DNA from: Gillisella vitis
GTDB taxonomy: Bacteria > Pseudomonadota > Alphaproteobacteria > Rhizobiales > Rhizobiaceae
Assembly: GCA_009744235.1 (NCBI GenBank)
Contig: WPHV01000015.1
Coordinates: 62,001 to 126,000, forward strand
Reading direction: 5' to 3'
DNA length: 64,000 nucleotides
Made by a program: the position numbers and the translations under genes
The notes under the pieces: model-generated
The model's input: the letters and a program-made list of their open reading frames with translations, nothing else
Told to the model about the DNA's origin: nothing
The model's database searches: none
Shown here: positions 56,076 through 64,000 of the stretch, piece by piece
Layout of the letters: each line of letters opens with the position of its first letter
Numbering within the stretch: the stretch's first letter is position 1

Positions 56076-57274
56076 TGAGTTCCGTCAACCCTTCCACGGA
56101 AGAACAGAACGTGGTGTCGGTCGCCTCCTATATTCGCGCCAATATCCGCGAATATGGCATGTTGATCGCGCTCGTCGCCATCATGGTGTTTTTCCAGTTC
56201 TACACGGGCGGCATTCTCTTCAAGCCGGTCAACCTGACCAATCTGGTTTTGCAGAATTCCTTCATCATCATCATGGCGCTTGGCATGCTGCTGGTGATCG
56301 TCGCCGGACATATCGATCTGTCGGTCGGCTCCATCGTCGGCTTCATCGGCGCCATTGCCGCCATCCTGACCGTGCAATGGGGCCTTGGCTTCCTGCCAAC
56401 GGTTTTGATCTGTTTGGTGATTGGCGGTGTGATCGGTGCGGCACAAGGCTATTGGGTCGCCTATCACCGCATTCCGTCCTTCATCGTCACGCTGGCTGGC
56501 ATGCTGGTGTTTCGTGGCCTGACGCTGTTCGTGCTTGGTGGCCGTAACATCGGTCCTTTCCCCAAGGAATTCCAGCTGATCAGCACCGGCTTCCTCCCGG
56601 ATCTGTTCGACATGGGTGACATCCATTCGACATCGATTATCCTGACCGTGATCGGTGCCGTCGCGCTGTTCGTGCTTGCCTGGCGCCGCCGGCAAGTCAA
56701 TGTCGCCCATGGCATCGATGTCGAACCGTTCGGCTTCTTCGTCGCACAGAACCTGATCGTTTCGGGTGCTGTGTTGCTGCTCGGCTACTTGCTGTCAACC
56801 TATCGCGGCATGCCGAACGTACTGGTCGTCATGCTCGTGCTGATCATGCTCTATTCCTTCGTCACCCGCCGCACCACCATTGGTCGCCGGATCTACGCCA
56901 TGGGCGGCAATGAAAAGGCCACCAAGCTGTCGGGTATCAATACCGAGCGGCTGAGCTTCCTGACTTTCGTCAACATGGGCGTTCTCGCGGGCCTCGCCGG
57001 CATGATCGTTGCGGCGCGCCTCAATTCCGCAACGCCGAAAGCGGGTAGCGGCTTCGAGCTTGACGTCATCGCGGCCTGCTTTATCGGCGGCGCCTCGGCC
57101 TCGGGCGGCGTCGGCAAGATTACCGGCGCGGTCATCGGCGCCTTCATCATGGGCGTGATGAACAACGGCATGTCGATCATCGGTCTCGGCATCGACTTCC
57201 AGCAGATGGTCAAGGGCCTGGTGCTGCTCGCCGCCGTGTTCTTCGACGTCTATAACAAGAATAAAGCAGCCTGA
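56075..57274 (+). CDS. gguB: Sugar ABC transporter permease GguB
   Basis: A 399-residue permease of the BPD_transp_2 family, longer than RbsC-type permeases (~320) like other XylH/GguB proteins. About ten helices. IVAGHIDLSVGSIVGFIGAIAA is the family signature; GGNEKATKLSGINTERLSFL is the cytoplasmic ATPase-contact loop. The presumed homodimer forms the channel for sugars delivered by ChvE. GGGGAGAAG lies just before the ATG. A hairpin follows its stop. Confidence 0.96.
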   Translation: MSSVNPSTEEQNVVSVASYIRANIREYGMLIALVAIMVFFQFYTGGILFKPVNLTNLVLQNSFIIIMALGMLLVIVAGHIDLSVGSIVGFIGAIAAILTVQWGLGFLPTVLICLVIGGVIGAAQGYWVAYHRIPSFIVTLAGMLVFRGLTLFVLGGRNIGPFPKEFQLISTGFLPDLFDMGDIHSTSIILTVIGAVALFVLAWRRRQVNVAHGIDVEPFGFFVAQNLIVSGAVLLLGYLLSTYRGMPNVLVVMLVLIMLYSFVTRRTTIGRRIYAMGGNEKATKLSGINTERLSFLTFVNMGVLAGLAGMIVAARLNSATPKAGSGFELDVIAACFIGGASASGGVGKITGAVIGAFIMGVMNNGMSIIGLGIDFQQMVKGLVLLAAVFFDVYNKNKAA

Positions 57275-57278
57275 CACT

Positions 57279-57314
57279 TTTGGGCCGGAAGCACTCAACC
57301 GTTTCCGGCCCAAA
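57279..57314 (+). terminator. Hairpin after gguB
   Basis: A 12-bp stem (TTTGGGCCGGAA, 57279-57290 / 57303-57314) five bases after the gguB stop. No U-tract, so read-through into gguC or 3'-end protection is likely. Confidence 0.5.
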
Positions 57315-57451
57315 CCCCATGACGTGCAGCAATCCCGGGAATAATGTGAAGCGGCGTTCCTGCCGATTGCATGAGAGTAAAACCAGAGACCGTTTCAACG
57401 CCTCCGTTGCCATATGAAACGCTCCATGAAATGTTCCAAGGACACTGAACA

Positions 57452-58417
57452 ATGTATCTTTCACAGTTGAAGGCTGGCGGAGTGATCTGCCGGCAGGGTG
57501 AAACCGCGCGCCTCGTGCCAGGATTTTCCTCCACCTACGATCTCGCCAAGGCGGCAATTGCAGCCAAGGTGTCGATCGCCGATCTCATCGCCAAACAAGG
57601 CGCAGGCGACACCGTCGATCTCACCGCCCTTGCCGCCAGTGGCAAGCTGGATTGCCCGGTGCGTCATCCCGATGCCGCCCATATGTTCCTGACCGGCACC
57701 GGCCTGACCCATACCGGTTCGGCATCGGCCCGTGACAGCATGCATGCCGACACGGCAGGCATGAGCGATTCGATGAAAATGTTCCGTATGGGCCTTGAAG
57801 GCGGCAAGCCCAAGGCTGGTGAGTGGGGCGTTCAGCCGGAATGGTTCTACAAAGGCACCGGCGTCAATGCCATCGCTCCCGGCGACGGCCTGGAATCGCC
57901 CTCCTTTGCGCTTGACGGCGGCGAAGAACCGGAAATTGCGGGATTTTATGTTATCGATAACGATGGCACACCAGTTCGTCTCGGCTTTTCGCTCGCCAAC
58001 GAGTTTTCCGACCACGTGACCGAAAAGATCAACTATCTCTATCTCGCCCATTCCAAGCTGCGCCCGGCCTCTTTTGGCCCGGAACTGCTGGTCGGCGACC
58101 TTCCGGCCAACGTTACCGGCGCATCGAAAATCCTGCGGGATGGCAAGACCGTCTGGGAAAAGCCGTTCCTGTCGGGTGAGGACAACATGTCCCACACCAT
58201 CGCCAATCTGGAATATCACCATTTCAAATACGGGTTATTCTGCCAGCCGGGCGACCTGCATGTGCATATGTTCGGCACAGCGACGCTGTCCTTTGCCGAT
58301 GGCTTCAAGACCGTCCCCGGCGACGTGTTCGAAGTCAGCGCCAGCCAGTTCGGCCTGCCGCTGCAGAACCCGCTGGTGGTCGCGGCGGAAACCCCCTTTG
58401 CCGTCAAGACGCTTTGA
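57452..58417 (+). CDS. gguC: GguC / AraD1-type FAH-superfamily protein
   Basis: A 321-residue protein of the GguC family, related to fumarylacetoacetate hydrolases. HPDAAHMFLTGTGLTHTGSA lies at ~70-90 and PEWFYKGTGVNAIAPGDGL at ~127-146. The acidic pair EPEIAGFYVIDNDG and NEFSDHVTEKINYLYLAHSK give the expected metal-binding core. In early work GguC was not needed for sugar uptake. Its place beside a sugar-acid dehydratase and a semialdehyde dehydrogenase suggests it dehydrates 2-keto-3-deoxy-L-arabonate to alpha-ketoglutarate semialdehyde. That role is inferred. AAGGAC precedes the ATG. Confidence 0.88.
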   Translation: MYLSQLKAGGVICRQGETARLVPGFSSTYDLAKAAIAAKVSIADLIAKQGAGDTVDLTALAASGKLDCPVRHPDAAHMFLTGTGLTHTGSASARDSMHADTAGMSDSMKMFRMGLEGGKPKAGEWGVQPEWFYKGTGVNAIAPGDGLESPSFALDGGEEPEIAGFYVIDNDGTPVRLGFSLANEFSDHVTEKINYLYLAHSKLRPASFGPELLVGDLPANVTGASKILRDGKTVWEKPFLSGEDNMSHTIANLEYHHFKYGLFCQPGDLHVHMFGTATLSFADGFKTVPGDVFEVSASQFGLPLQNPLVVAAETPFAVKTL

Positions 58418-58508
58418 TGCCGGTCCATCCGGCATCGACATTGCCTGAATGAATCAAACAGCGGTGCTCTAACCGCGTAAACTGAACGAAACACGGGATA
58501 GAAACGCC

Positions 58509-60254
58509 ATGAGTGGTTTTACACCAAAAGCTTGGCCTCGCAAACTGAGGTCGCAGGAATGGTACGGCGGCAACTCACGCGATACAATCTACCATCGCGG
58601 CTGGATGAAGAACCAGGGGTATCCGCATGACCTGTTCGATGGCCGTCCGGTCATCGGCATTCTCAACACCTGGTCGGACCTGACCCCCTGCAACGGCCAT
58701 TTGCGCGAGCTGGCCGAAAAGGTGAAGGCCGGCATCTGGGAAGCCGGTGGTTTTCCGGTCGAGGTTCCGGTGTTCTCCGCATCCGAAAACACCTTCCGTC
58801 CGACCGCGATGATGTATCGCAACTTGGCGGCGCTGGCCGTCGAGGAAGCCATGCGCGGCCAGCCGATCGACGGCGCCGTGCTGCTGGTCGGCTGCGACAA
58901 GACCACGCCGTCGCTGGTGATGGCCGCCGCCTCCACCGACATTCCCTCCATCGTCGTTACCGGCGGGCCGATGCTGAACGGTTATTTCCGGGGTGAGCGC
59001 GTCGGCTCCGGCACGCATCTGTGGAAATTCTCGGAAGCCGTCAAGGCAGGCGAGATGACCCAGGAAGAATTCATGGAGGCCGAAGCCTCGATGTCGCGTT
59101 CCAGCGGCACCTGCAACACCATGGGAACGGCCTCGACCATGGCCTCGATGGTGGAATCGCTCGGCATGGCCTTGTCCGGCAACGCCGCCATTCCCGCCGT
59201 TGACAGCCGCCGCCGGGTGATGGCGCAGCTTTCAGGCCGCCGGATCGTGCAAATGGTCAAGGACGATCTGAAACCTTCTGACATCATGACCAAGGAAGCC
59301 TTTGAAAATGCCATCCGCATCAATGGCGCCATCGGCGGCTCGACCAATGCGGTCGTGCATCTTCTGGCCATGGCTGGTCGCTGTGGGATCGACCTGACGC
59401 TGGATGACTGGGACCGCTGTGGCCGCGATATCCCGACCATCGTCAACCTGATGCCATCGGGCGAGTATCTGATGGAAGAGTTCTTCTATGCCGGTGGTCT
59501 GCCGGTGGTGATCAAGATGTTGGCGGAAGCCGGTAAGCTGCACAAGGATGCACTGACCGTCTCCGGCGTCACCATCTGGGACGAAGTCAAGGATGTCCGC
59601 AACTGGAACGAGGATGTTATCCGTCCGTTCGACAAGGCGCTGACCCAGCAGGGCGGCATCGCCGTGCTGCGTGGAAACCTGGCCCCGAAGGGCTGCGTGC
59701 TGAAGCCATCGGCCGCTTCCGCGCATCTGATGAAACATCGCGGTCGCGCCGTGGTGTTCGAAGACATCGACGACTACAAGGCCAAGATCAATGACGAGAA
59801 CCTCGACATTGACGAAACCTGCGTGATGGTGATGAAGAACTGTGGCCCGCGCGGCTATCCGGGCATGGCCGAGGTCGGCAATATGGGCCTGCCGCCCAAG
59901 GTGCTGCGCAAGGGTATTACCGACATGGTGCGCATTTCCGATGCCCGCATGTCCGGCACCGCCTACGGCACCGTGCTGCTGCACACCTCGCCGGAAGCCG
60001 CCCGTGGCGGACCGCTGGCCATCGTCAAGAACGGCGATTTCATCGAGATCGACGTCAAGGAACGCCGGGTGCATCTGGACATTTCCGACGAGGAAATGCA
60101 GCGCCGCCTGGCCGATTGGCGCCCGAATGTCGAGCCGCCAGCCAGCGGCTATGCGCGACTGTTCCACGATCACGTGGAAGGGGCCGATACCGGCGCCGAC
60201 TTCGACTTCCTCAAGGGCTGCCGCGGCGCTGCCGTTGGCAAGGACGCGCATTGA
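58509..60254 (+). CDS. L-arabonate (sugar-acid) dehydratase, IlvD/Edd family
   Basis: A 581-residue Fe-S dehydratase. The cluster cysteines are visible as TPCNGHL (~C61), GCDKTTPS (~C129) and GTCNTMG (~C202), and PVIGILNTWSDLTPCN and GGSTNAVVHLLAMA are family motifs. The overall sequence fits the rhizobial L-arabonate dehydratase, which also accepts D-galactonate and D-fuconate. It would therefore serve both arabinose and galactose breakdown here, producing 2-keto-3-deoxy-L-arabonate or 2-keto-3-deoxygalactonate. A dihydroxyacid dehydratase is unlikely given this catabolic setting. Confidence 0.9.
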   Translation: MSGFTPKAWPRKLRSQEWYGGNSRDTIYHRGWMKNQGYPHDLFDGRPVIGILNTWSDLTPCNGHLRELAEKVKAGIWEAGGFPVEVPVFSASENTFRPTAMMYRNLAALAVEEAMRGQPIDGAVLLVGCDKTTPSLVMAAASTDIPSIVVTGGPMLNGYFRGERVGSGTHLWKFSEAVKAGEMTQEEFMEAEASMSRSSGTCNTMGTASTMASMVESLGMALSGNAAIPAVDSRRRVMAQLSGRRIVQMVKDDLKPSDIMTKEAFENAIRINGAIGGSTNAVVHLLAMAGRCGIDLTLDDWDRCGRDIPTIVNLMPSGEYLMEEFFYAGGLPVVIKMLAEAGKLHKDALTVSGVTIWDEVKDVRNWNEDVIRPFDKALTQQGGIAVLRGNLAPKGCVLKPSAASAHLMKHRGRAVVFEDIDDYKAKINDENLDIDETCVMVMKNCGPRGYPGMAEVGNMGLPPKVLRKGITDMVRISDARMSGTAYGTVLLHTSPEAARGGPLAIVKNGDFIEIDVKERRVHLDISDEEMQRRLADWRPNVEPPASGYARLFHDHVEGADTGADFDFLKGCRGAAVGKDAH

Positions 60255-60270
60255 TCCATCCAATCTCCCA

Positions 60271-60296
60271 TCAAGCGCGCCCACCGGCGCGCTTGA
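60271..60296 (+). repeat. Intercistronic hairpin
   Basis: A perfect 11-bp GC-rich stem (TCAAGCGCGCC / GGCGCGCTTGA) with a 4-base loop, 17 bases after the dehydratase stop. No U-tract; probably an RNA-stability element inside the operon. Confidence 0.6.
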
Positions 60297-60327
60297 CACC
60301 ATTCAATGACGAGACAGGGAACAGGTC

Positions 60328-61275
60328 ATGACCTCTTCTGAAAACACCGGAACCAGGATTGCCCTGGCACTGGCCGGCGTCGGCAAGATTGCCCGCGACC
60401 AGCATATTCCGTCCTGCGAAAACGGCAGTGACTTCGTGATCGCCGCCGCCATCAGCCGCAATGGCAAGATCGACAGCGCCGAGAATTTCGAAAATTTCGA
60501 TGTGTTTCTGGAGACCCGCCAGGATATCCGCGCCATCGCGCTGTGCACCCCACCCGATGTCCGCTTCGCCATGGCCAAGAAGGCAATTGCCAGCGGCCTC
60601 GACGTGTTGATGGAAAAGCCGCCTGCGGCAACCATTGGCGAAGCCCAGGCGCTGGCCGACCTTGCGCGTGACGCAGGCGTCACCCTGTTTGCCACCTGGC
60701 ATTCCCGCTTTGCCAATGGTGTGGAACCGGCCCGCCAATGGCTCGACGGCAAGACCATCACCCGGATCGAGATCACCTGGAAGGAAGATGTCCGCCGCTG
60801 GCATCCGGGCCAGGCCTGGATTTGGGAGGCCGGCGGTTTCGGCGTGTTCGATCCGGGCATCAATGCCCTGTCGATCTTGACCGCGATCATTCCCGGCCAG
60901 ACCATCGTTGAAAAGGCAGCCTTGTCCTTCCCCGCCAATCGCCAGCAGCCGATTGCCGCCAGCCTTGCGATGCGCAGCGCAGCCGGTGCGCCGATACAGG
61001 CGGAATTCGACTGGCGCCAGGAAGGCCCGCAGACCTGGGATATCGTCGTCGAGACGGATCAAGGCACGCTGAGGCTCGCAAAAGGCGGCGCGGAACTCTA
61101 TATAAATGAGACATTGACCGTGGAAGGCCCCGACCGGGAATATGCCCGGATCTACACGCGTTTTGCCGAACTGGTGCGCAGCCGCGAAAGCGACGTCGAT
61201 TTCCAGCCGCTACGGCTGGTTGCCGATGCATTCCTGACGGCGGAGCGTCATGAAGTGGAAGCCTTCATCGAGTAA
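60328..61275 (+). CDS. Gfo/Idh/MocA oxidoreductase, likely galactose/arabinose 1-dehydrogenase
   Basis: A 315-residue NAD(P)-dependent dehydrogenase. Rossmann N-terminus IALALAGVGKIARDQHIPS (~10-28), then ALCTPPDVRFAMAKKAIASGLDVLMEKPPAAT with the EKP catalytic motif (~85-105) and the substrate-site stretch WIWEAGGFGVFDPGINALSIL (~167-187). It resembles D-galactose 1-dehydrogenase (Gal) of Pseudomonas and the L-arabinose 1-dehydrogenase of Azospirillum. It would oxidise either aldose to its lactone, starting the pathway. No lactonase gene is seen in the window. AGGGAACAGG precedes the ATG. Confidence 0.87.
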   Translation: MTSSENTGTRIALALAGVGKIARDQHIPSCENGSDFVIAAAISRNGKIDSAENFENFDVFLETRQDIRAIALCTPPDVRFAMAKKAIASGLDVLMEKPPAATIGEAQALADLARDAGVTLFATWHSRFANGVEPARQWLDGKTITRIEITWKEDVRRWHPGQAWIWEAGGFGVFDPGINALSILTAIIPGQTIVEKAALSFPANRQQPIAASLAMRSAAGAPIQAEFDWRQEGPQTWDIVVETDQGTLRLAKGGAELYINETLTVEGPDREYARIYTRFAELVRSRESDVDFQPLRLVADAFLTAERHEVEAFIE

Positions 61276-61459
61276 GACGCACTTTATGGGACGGGATCGA
61301 CGTCAGTCGGTCCTGCCCCGCAAGCCGAATGCACAAGCCGAATACAAAAGCCAAACGGATGCGACGAACGACCAACGCGGGCGCATCTAGGGCAAATAGC
61401 AGCGCGGTCGGCTGATCGCCGATCTGCCTGCGGAACGAGATTTTTGAAAGGACTGCTCC

Positions 61460-62974
61460 ATGACGCTGAACCTCACCGGAAAACACCTGATCGCCGGAGA
61501 ATGGGTTGAAGGTACGGGAACCTTCACCTCCAGCCCCGCTTCGGGCGAGAGCCATACATTCTTCCTGGGCTCTGCCGCTCTGGTCGACCGCGCCATGAAA
61601 GCCGCCGAACAGGCCTTCGCCAGCTACGGCTATTCCTCCCGCGAAGATCGCGCCAAGTTTCTGGAAGCCATCGCCGAGGAAATCGATGCGCGTGGCGATG
61701 AAATCACCAAGATCGGCACCCAGGAAACCGGCCTGCCGGAAGCCCGCCTCGTCGGCGAGCGTGGCCGCACCACCGGCCAGCTGCGATTGTTTGCCGAGCA
61801 TATCCGCAAGGGCGATTATCTCGACCGCCGTTATGATGCCGCCCTGCCGGAGCGCCAGCCCCTGCCTCGCCCCGACATTCGCCTGATGCAGCGGCCTATC
61901 GGCCCGGTCGGCGTGTTTGGTGCGTCGAATTTCCCGCTGGCCTTCTCCACCGCTGGCGGCGATACCGCCTCGGCACTGGCCGCCGGTTGCCCTGTTGTCG
62001 TCAAGGGTCATGAAGCCCATCCGGGTACTGCTGAAATCGTCGCCCAGGCGATCCACGCCGCCATCAAGAGCACCGGCGTTCATCCCGGCACCTTCTCGCT
62101 GGTCCAGGGCGGCAATCGCGAAACCGGCGAGGCCATCTGCCTGCATCCGTTGACCCGCGCTGTCGGCTTTACCGGCTCGCTGCGCGGTGGCCGTGCGCTG
62201 TTTGATCTCTGCGTGCACCGTGACGAGCCCATTCCGTTCTTCGGTGAACTGGGATCGGTCAATCCGATGTTCCTGCTGCCTGCCGCAGTCTCAGCCCGTG
62301 GCGAGGCGATTGCCAAGGGTTGGGCGGGTTCGCTCACCATGGGCGCTGGCCAGTTCTGCACCAATCCCGGCATCGCCATCATCAAGGAAGGCCCAGAAGC
62401 CGACGCCTTCCTGGAAACCGCCAAGACCGCGCTGGCTGCTGCCAATGCCCAGACCATGCTGACCGATGGCATTGCCAATGCCTACCGAGAAGGAGCCAAG
62501 CGCATCGAGGAAACCACAGGCGTCCAGTCCGTGCTGACCTCCACCTGCGACCAGCGCAATGCCAAGCCTTATCTGTTTGCCACAACAGGTGAAAACTGGC
62601 TGGCAAACCATGTGCTGAGCGAAGAAGTCTTCGGTCCGCTCGGCGTGTTCGTCACCGTCAAGGACGAAGATGAAATGGTCGGTATTGCCGAAAGCCTGGT
62701 CGGCCAGCTGACCACGACGCTGCAAATGGACGACGCCGACGCGCAGATCGCCCGCAAGCTGCTGCCAATCCTGGAGCGCAAATCCGGTCGCGTGCTGGCC
62801 AACGGTTTCCCGACCGGTGTCGAGGTTTGCGATGCCATGGTGCATGGCGGACCTTATCCGGCCACCACCAATTTCGGCGCAACCTCTGTCGGCACGATGG
62901 CGATCCGTCGCTTCCTGCGTCCGGTCAGCTATCAGAACATTCCGGTCGCCCTGCTGCCGGAAGACCTGCAATAA
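61460..62974 (+). CDS. Alpha-ketoglutarate semialdehyde (2,5-dioxovalerate) dehydrogenase
   Basis: A 504-residue aldehyde dehydrogenase. GVFGASNFPLAFSTAGGDTASALAAGCPVVVKGHEAHPGT (~151-190) is typical of the alpha-KGSA dehydrogenase branch. The catalytic Glu is in FGELGS (~E263) and the Cys in GAGQFCTNPG (~C300). It converts the semialdehyde from pentose breakdown to 2-oxoglutarate, linking the pathway to the TCA cycle. A 184-base gap precedes it, containing a short imperfect repeat of AAGCCGAAT (~61321-61345) but no gene. AAAGGA is the ribosome site. Confidence 0.92.
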   Translation: MTLNLTGKHLIAGEWVEGTGTFTSSPASGESHTFFLGSAALVDRAMKAAEQAFASYGYSSREDRAKFLEAIAEEIDARGDEITKIGTQETGLPEARLVGERGRTTGQLRLFAEHIRKGDYLDRRYDAALPERQPLPRPDIRLMQRPIGPVGVFGASNFPLAFSTAGGDTASALAAGCPVVVKGHEAHPGTAEIVAQAIHAAIKSTGVHPGTFSLVQGGNRETGEAICLHPLTRAVGFTGSLRGGRALFDLCVHRDEPIPFFGELGSVNPMFLLPAAVSARGEAIAKGWAGSLTMGAGQFCTNPGIAIIKEGPEADAFLETAKTALAAANAQTMLTDGIANAYREGAKRIEETTGVQSVLTSTCDQRNAKPYLFATTGENWLANHVLSEEVFGPLGVFVTVKDEDEMVGIAESLVGQLTTTLQMDDADAQIARKLLPILERKSGRVLANGFPTGVEVCDAMVHGGPYPATTNFGATSVGTMAIRRFLRPVSYQNIPVALLPEDLQ

Positions 62975-62989
62975 GCGCGGACGAACAGC

Positions 62990-63931
62990 ATGGCTGACAA
63001 AACCGAAACGGTTGCAGAGACCGGCAGGCCCTTCGTTGGGCTTGCCGATTGGGGCACCAGCAATTTCCGCCTCTGGCTGGTGGATGGCGCGGGCAATGTG
63101 CTGGGCGAACGTCAATCTGCCGACGGCATGTCGGCCTGCGCGGCAGACAACCGGTTTGCCGCCGTGTTGGAAGAACATCTGGAGGCGCTGTCAGCGCCTC
63201 TGGACCTGCCGGTGGTGATCGCTGGCATGGCAGGGGCGCGGGCCGGTTGGCTGGAAGCGCCCTATGTCGAAACACCTGCATCGCTGTCCGGTCTTCATCA
63301 CCATACCGTCAGCCCGAAAGCATCGCGCCCGGTTTATATCCTGCCAGGCCTCTGCCAGAAAGAGACCGGCCCTTTCGATGTGATGCGCGGCGAAGAAACC
63401 CAGCTTGCCGGTGTCGTAGCGGGCGGCATTGCTTCGGGCGTGATCTGCATGCCCGGCACCCATTGCAAATGGGTGGATCTGGAAAACGGCGTGGTGCAGA
63501 GATTTCGCACGGTCATGACCGGCGAGCTGTTTGATCTGCTCGCCAAACAATCGATCCTGCGCCTGTCGATCCAGCAAGCCCCGGCGGAAACCGATCAGAC
63601 GGTGTTTGCCGATGCGGTCACCGAAGCGCTCAGCGAAAATTTCACCCTGACCACCAGCCTGTTTTCGATCCGCGCCGCCGGTCTGCTTTCCACGCCTGGA
63701 GCCAACGAGGCGGCCAGCCGATTGTCCGGCCTGCTGATTGGCGCCGAAATCAACGGCATGCGCGAGTGGGTCCGTTCCGGCAAGACCGTGCATATCGTCG
63801 GTTCAAAAGCGCTCTCAGCGCTCTATGCCAAGGCGATCACCCTGGCGGACGGCAAGGCCAGCATTCTTGACGGCAGCGCCCTGGTGCGCGACGGTCTGTT
63901 TGCCGCCGCCAAGGCCATTCTTCAAAATTGA
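62990..63931 (+). CDS. dgoK: 2-dehydro-3-deoxygalactonokinase
   Basis: A 313-residue kinase of the DgoK family, which phosphorylates 2-keto-3-deoxygalactonate. N-terminal phosphate-binding segment GLADWGTSNFRLWLVDGAGNVL, then CMPGTHCKWVDLENGVVQRFRTVMTGELFDLL and GLLIGAEINGMREW, all typical. It belongs to the De Ley-Doudoroff branch for galactose and is followed 14 bases later by the dgoA start. Confidence 0.94.
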   Translation: MADKTETVAETGRPFVGLADWGTSNFRLWLVDGAGNVLGERQSADGMSACAADNRFAAVLEEHLEALSAPLDLPVVIAGMAGARAGWLEAPYVETPASLSGLHHHTVSPKASRPVYILPGLCQKETGPFDVMRGEETQLAGVVAGGIASGVICMPGTHCKWVDLENGVVQRFRTVMTGELFDLLAKQSILRLSIQQAPAETDQTVFADAVTEALSENFTLTTSLFSIRAAGLLSTPGANEAASRLSGLLIGAEINGMREWVRSGKTVHIVGSKALSALYAKAITLADGKASILDGSALVRDGLFAAAKAILQN

Positions 63932-63945
63932 CGTTAGGACAGATC

Positions 63946-64000
63946 ATGACCACCACCCATACCCCATGGCCGCAGTTGAAGCGCGAACTGGTCGCCATCC
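63946..64000 (+). CDS. dgoA: 2-dehydro-3-deoxy-6-phosphogalactonate aldolase, N-terminus only
   Basis: Only the first 18 codons are in the window (MTTTHTPWPQLKRELVAI), after AGGA. The LKRELVAI start, together with the dgoK neighbour, points to the DgoA-type aldolase that splits KDPGal into pyruvate and glyceraldehyde-3-phosphate. Assignment rests mainly on context. Confidence 0.65.
   Translation, partial: MTTTHTPWPQLKRELVAI

Overview
The window looks like a chromosomal segment of an alphaproteobacterium of the family Rhizobiaceae (Agrobacterium/Allorhizobium/Rhizobium group). The evidence is a complete gbpR-chvE-gguA-gguB-gguC locus, an ExoD-family protein, many oligopeptide-type ABC transporters, GC-rich codon use, and intergenic palindromes of the kind scattered through rhizobial genomes. 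The species cannot be fixed from this sequence alone. No rRNA, tRNA, CRISPR array, insertion sequence or phage gene was seen. Both window ends cut through genes.

Region A (1-14437) is a surface or secretion locus. It holds a type I secretion ABC exporter (cut at the left edge), a GT4-type glycosyltransferase, two proteins built from TPR repeats plus GT9-like glycosyltransferase modules (one with a single module, one a fusion of three), a small DUF6165 protein, and a 1580-residue RTX-like protein made of about 30 copies of a ~44-residue cassette. I infer, without proof, that the repeat protein is glycosylated in the cytoplasm by these enzymes and exported by the type I system. ExoD (14600-15238) follows.

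Region B (15353-24577) is a peptide-uptake system. A fused two-domain ATPase and an M20 amidohydrolase run leftward; two tandem paralogous binding proteins and two permeases run rightward. Region C (24603-29520) is an RbbA-type multidrug exporter: an ABC-2 permease, a fused ATPase-ATPase-permease and an HlyD-family adaptor. Region D (29723-32452) holds an S58 aminopeptidase and an isolated phnM coupled to a GNAT acetyltransferase. Region E (32456-38782, leftward) is a second peptide operon with tightly overlapping genes: M19 dipeptidase, binding protein with a Tat-like signal, two permeases and two ATPases.

Region F (39000-48808) is a hexuronate/pectin catabolic cluster. kdgK and a GntR regulator run leftward; uxaC, kdgF, kduI, kduD, a UxuB-type reductase, uxuA and uxaA run rightward. 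Together they convert galacturonate, glucuronate and unsaturated uronates to 2-keto-3-deoxygluconate and then to its 6-phosphate. pntA and pntB (48866-51893, leftward), the membrane transhydrogenase, follow.

Region G (52191-64000) is the galactose/arabinose locus: gbpR (leftward), then chvE, gguA, gguB, gguC, an IlvD/Edd-type sugar-acid dehydratase, a Gfo/Idh/MocA sugar dehydrogenase, an alpha-ketoglutarate semialdehyde dehydrogenase, dgoK and the start of dgoA. It combines uptake with a shared oxidative route. Arabinose would leave as 2-oxoglutarate and galactose as pyruvate plus glyceraldehyde-3-phosphate. ChvE is also the sugar sensor partner of VirA in Agrobacterium.
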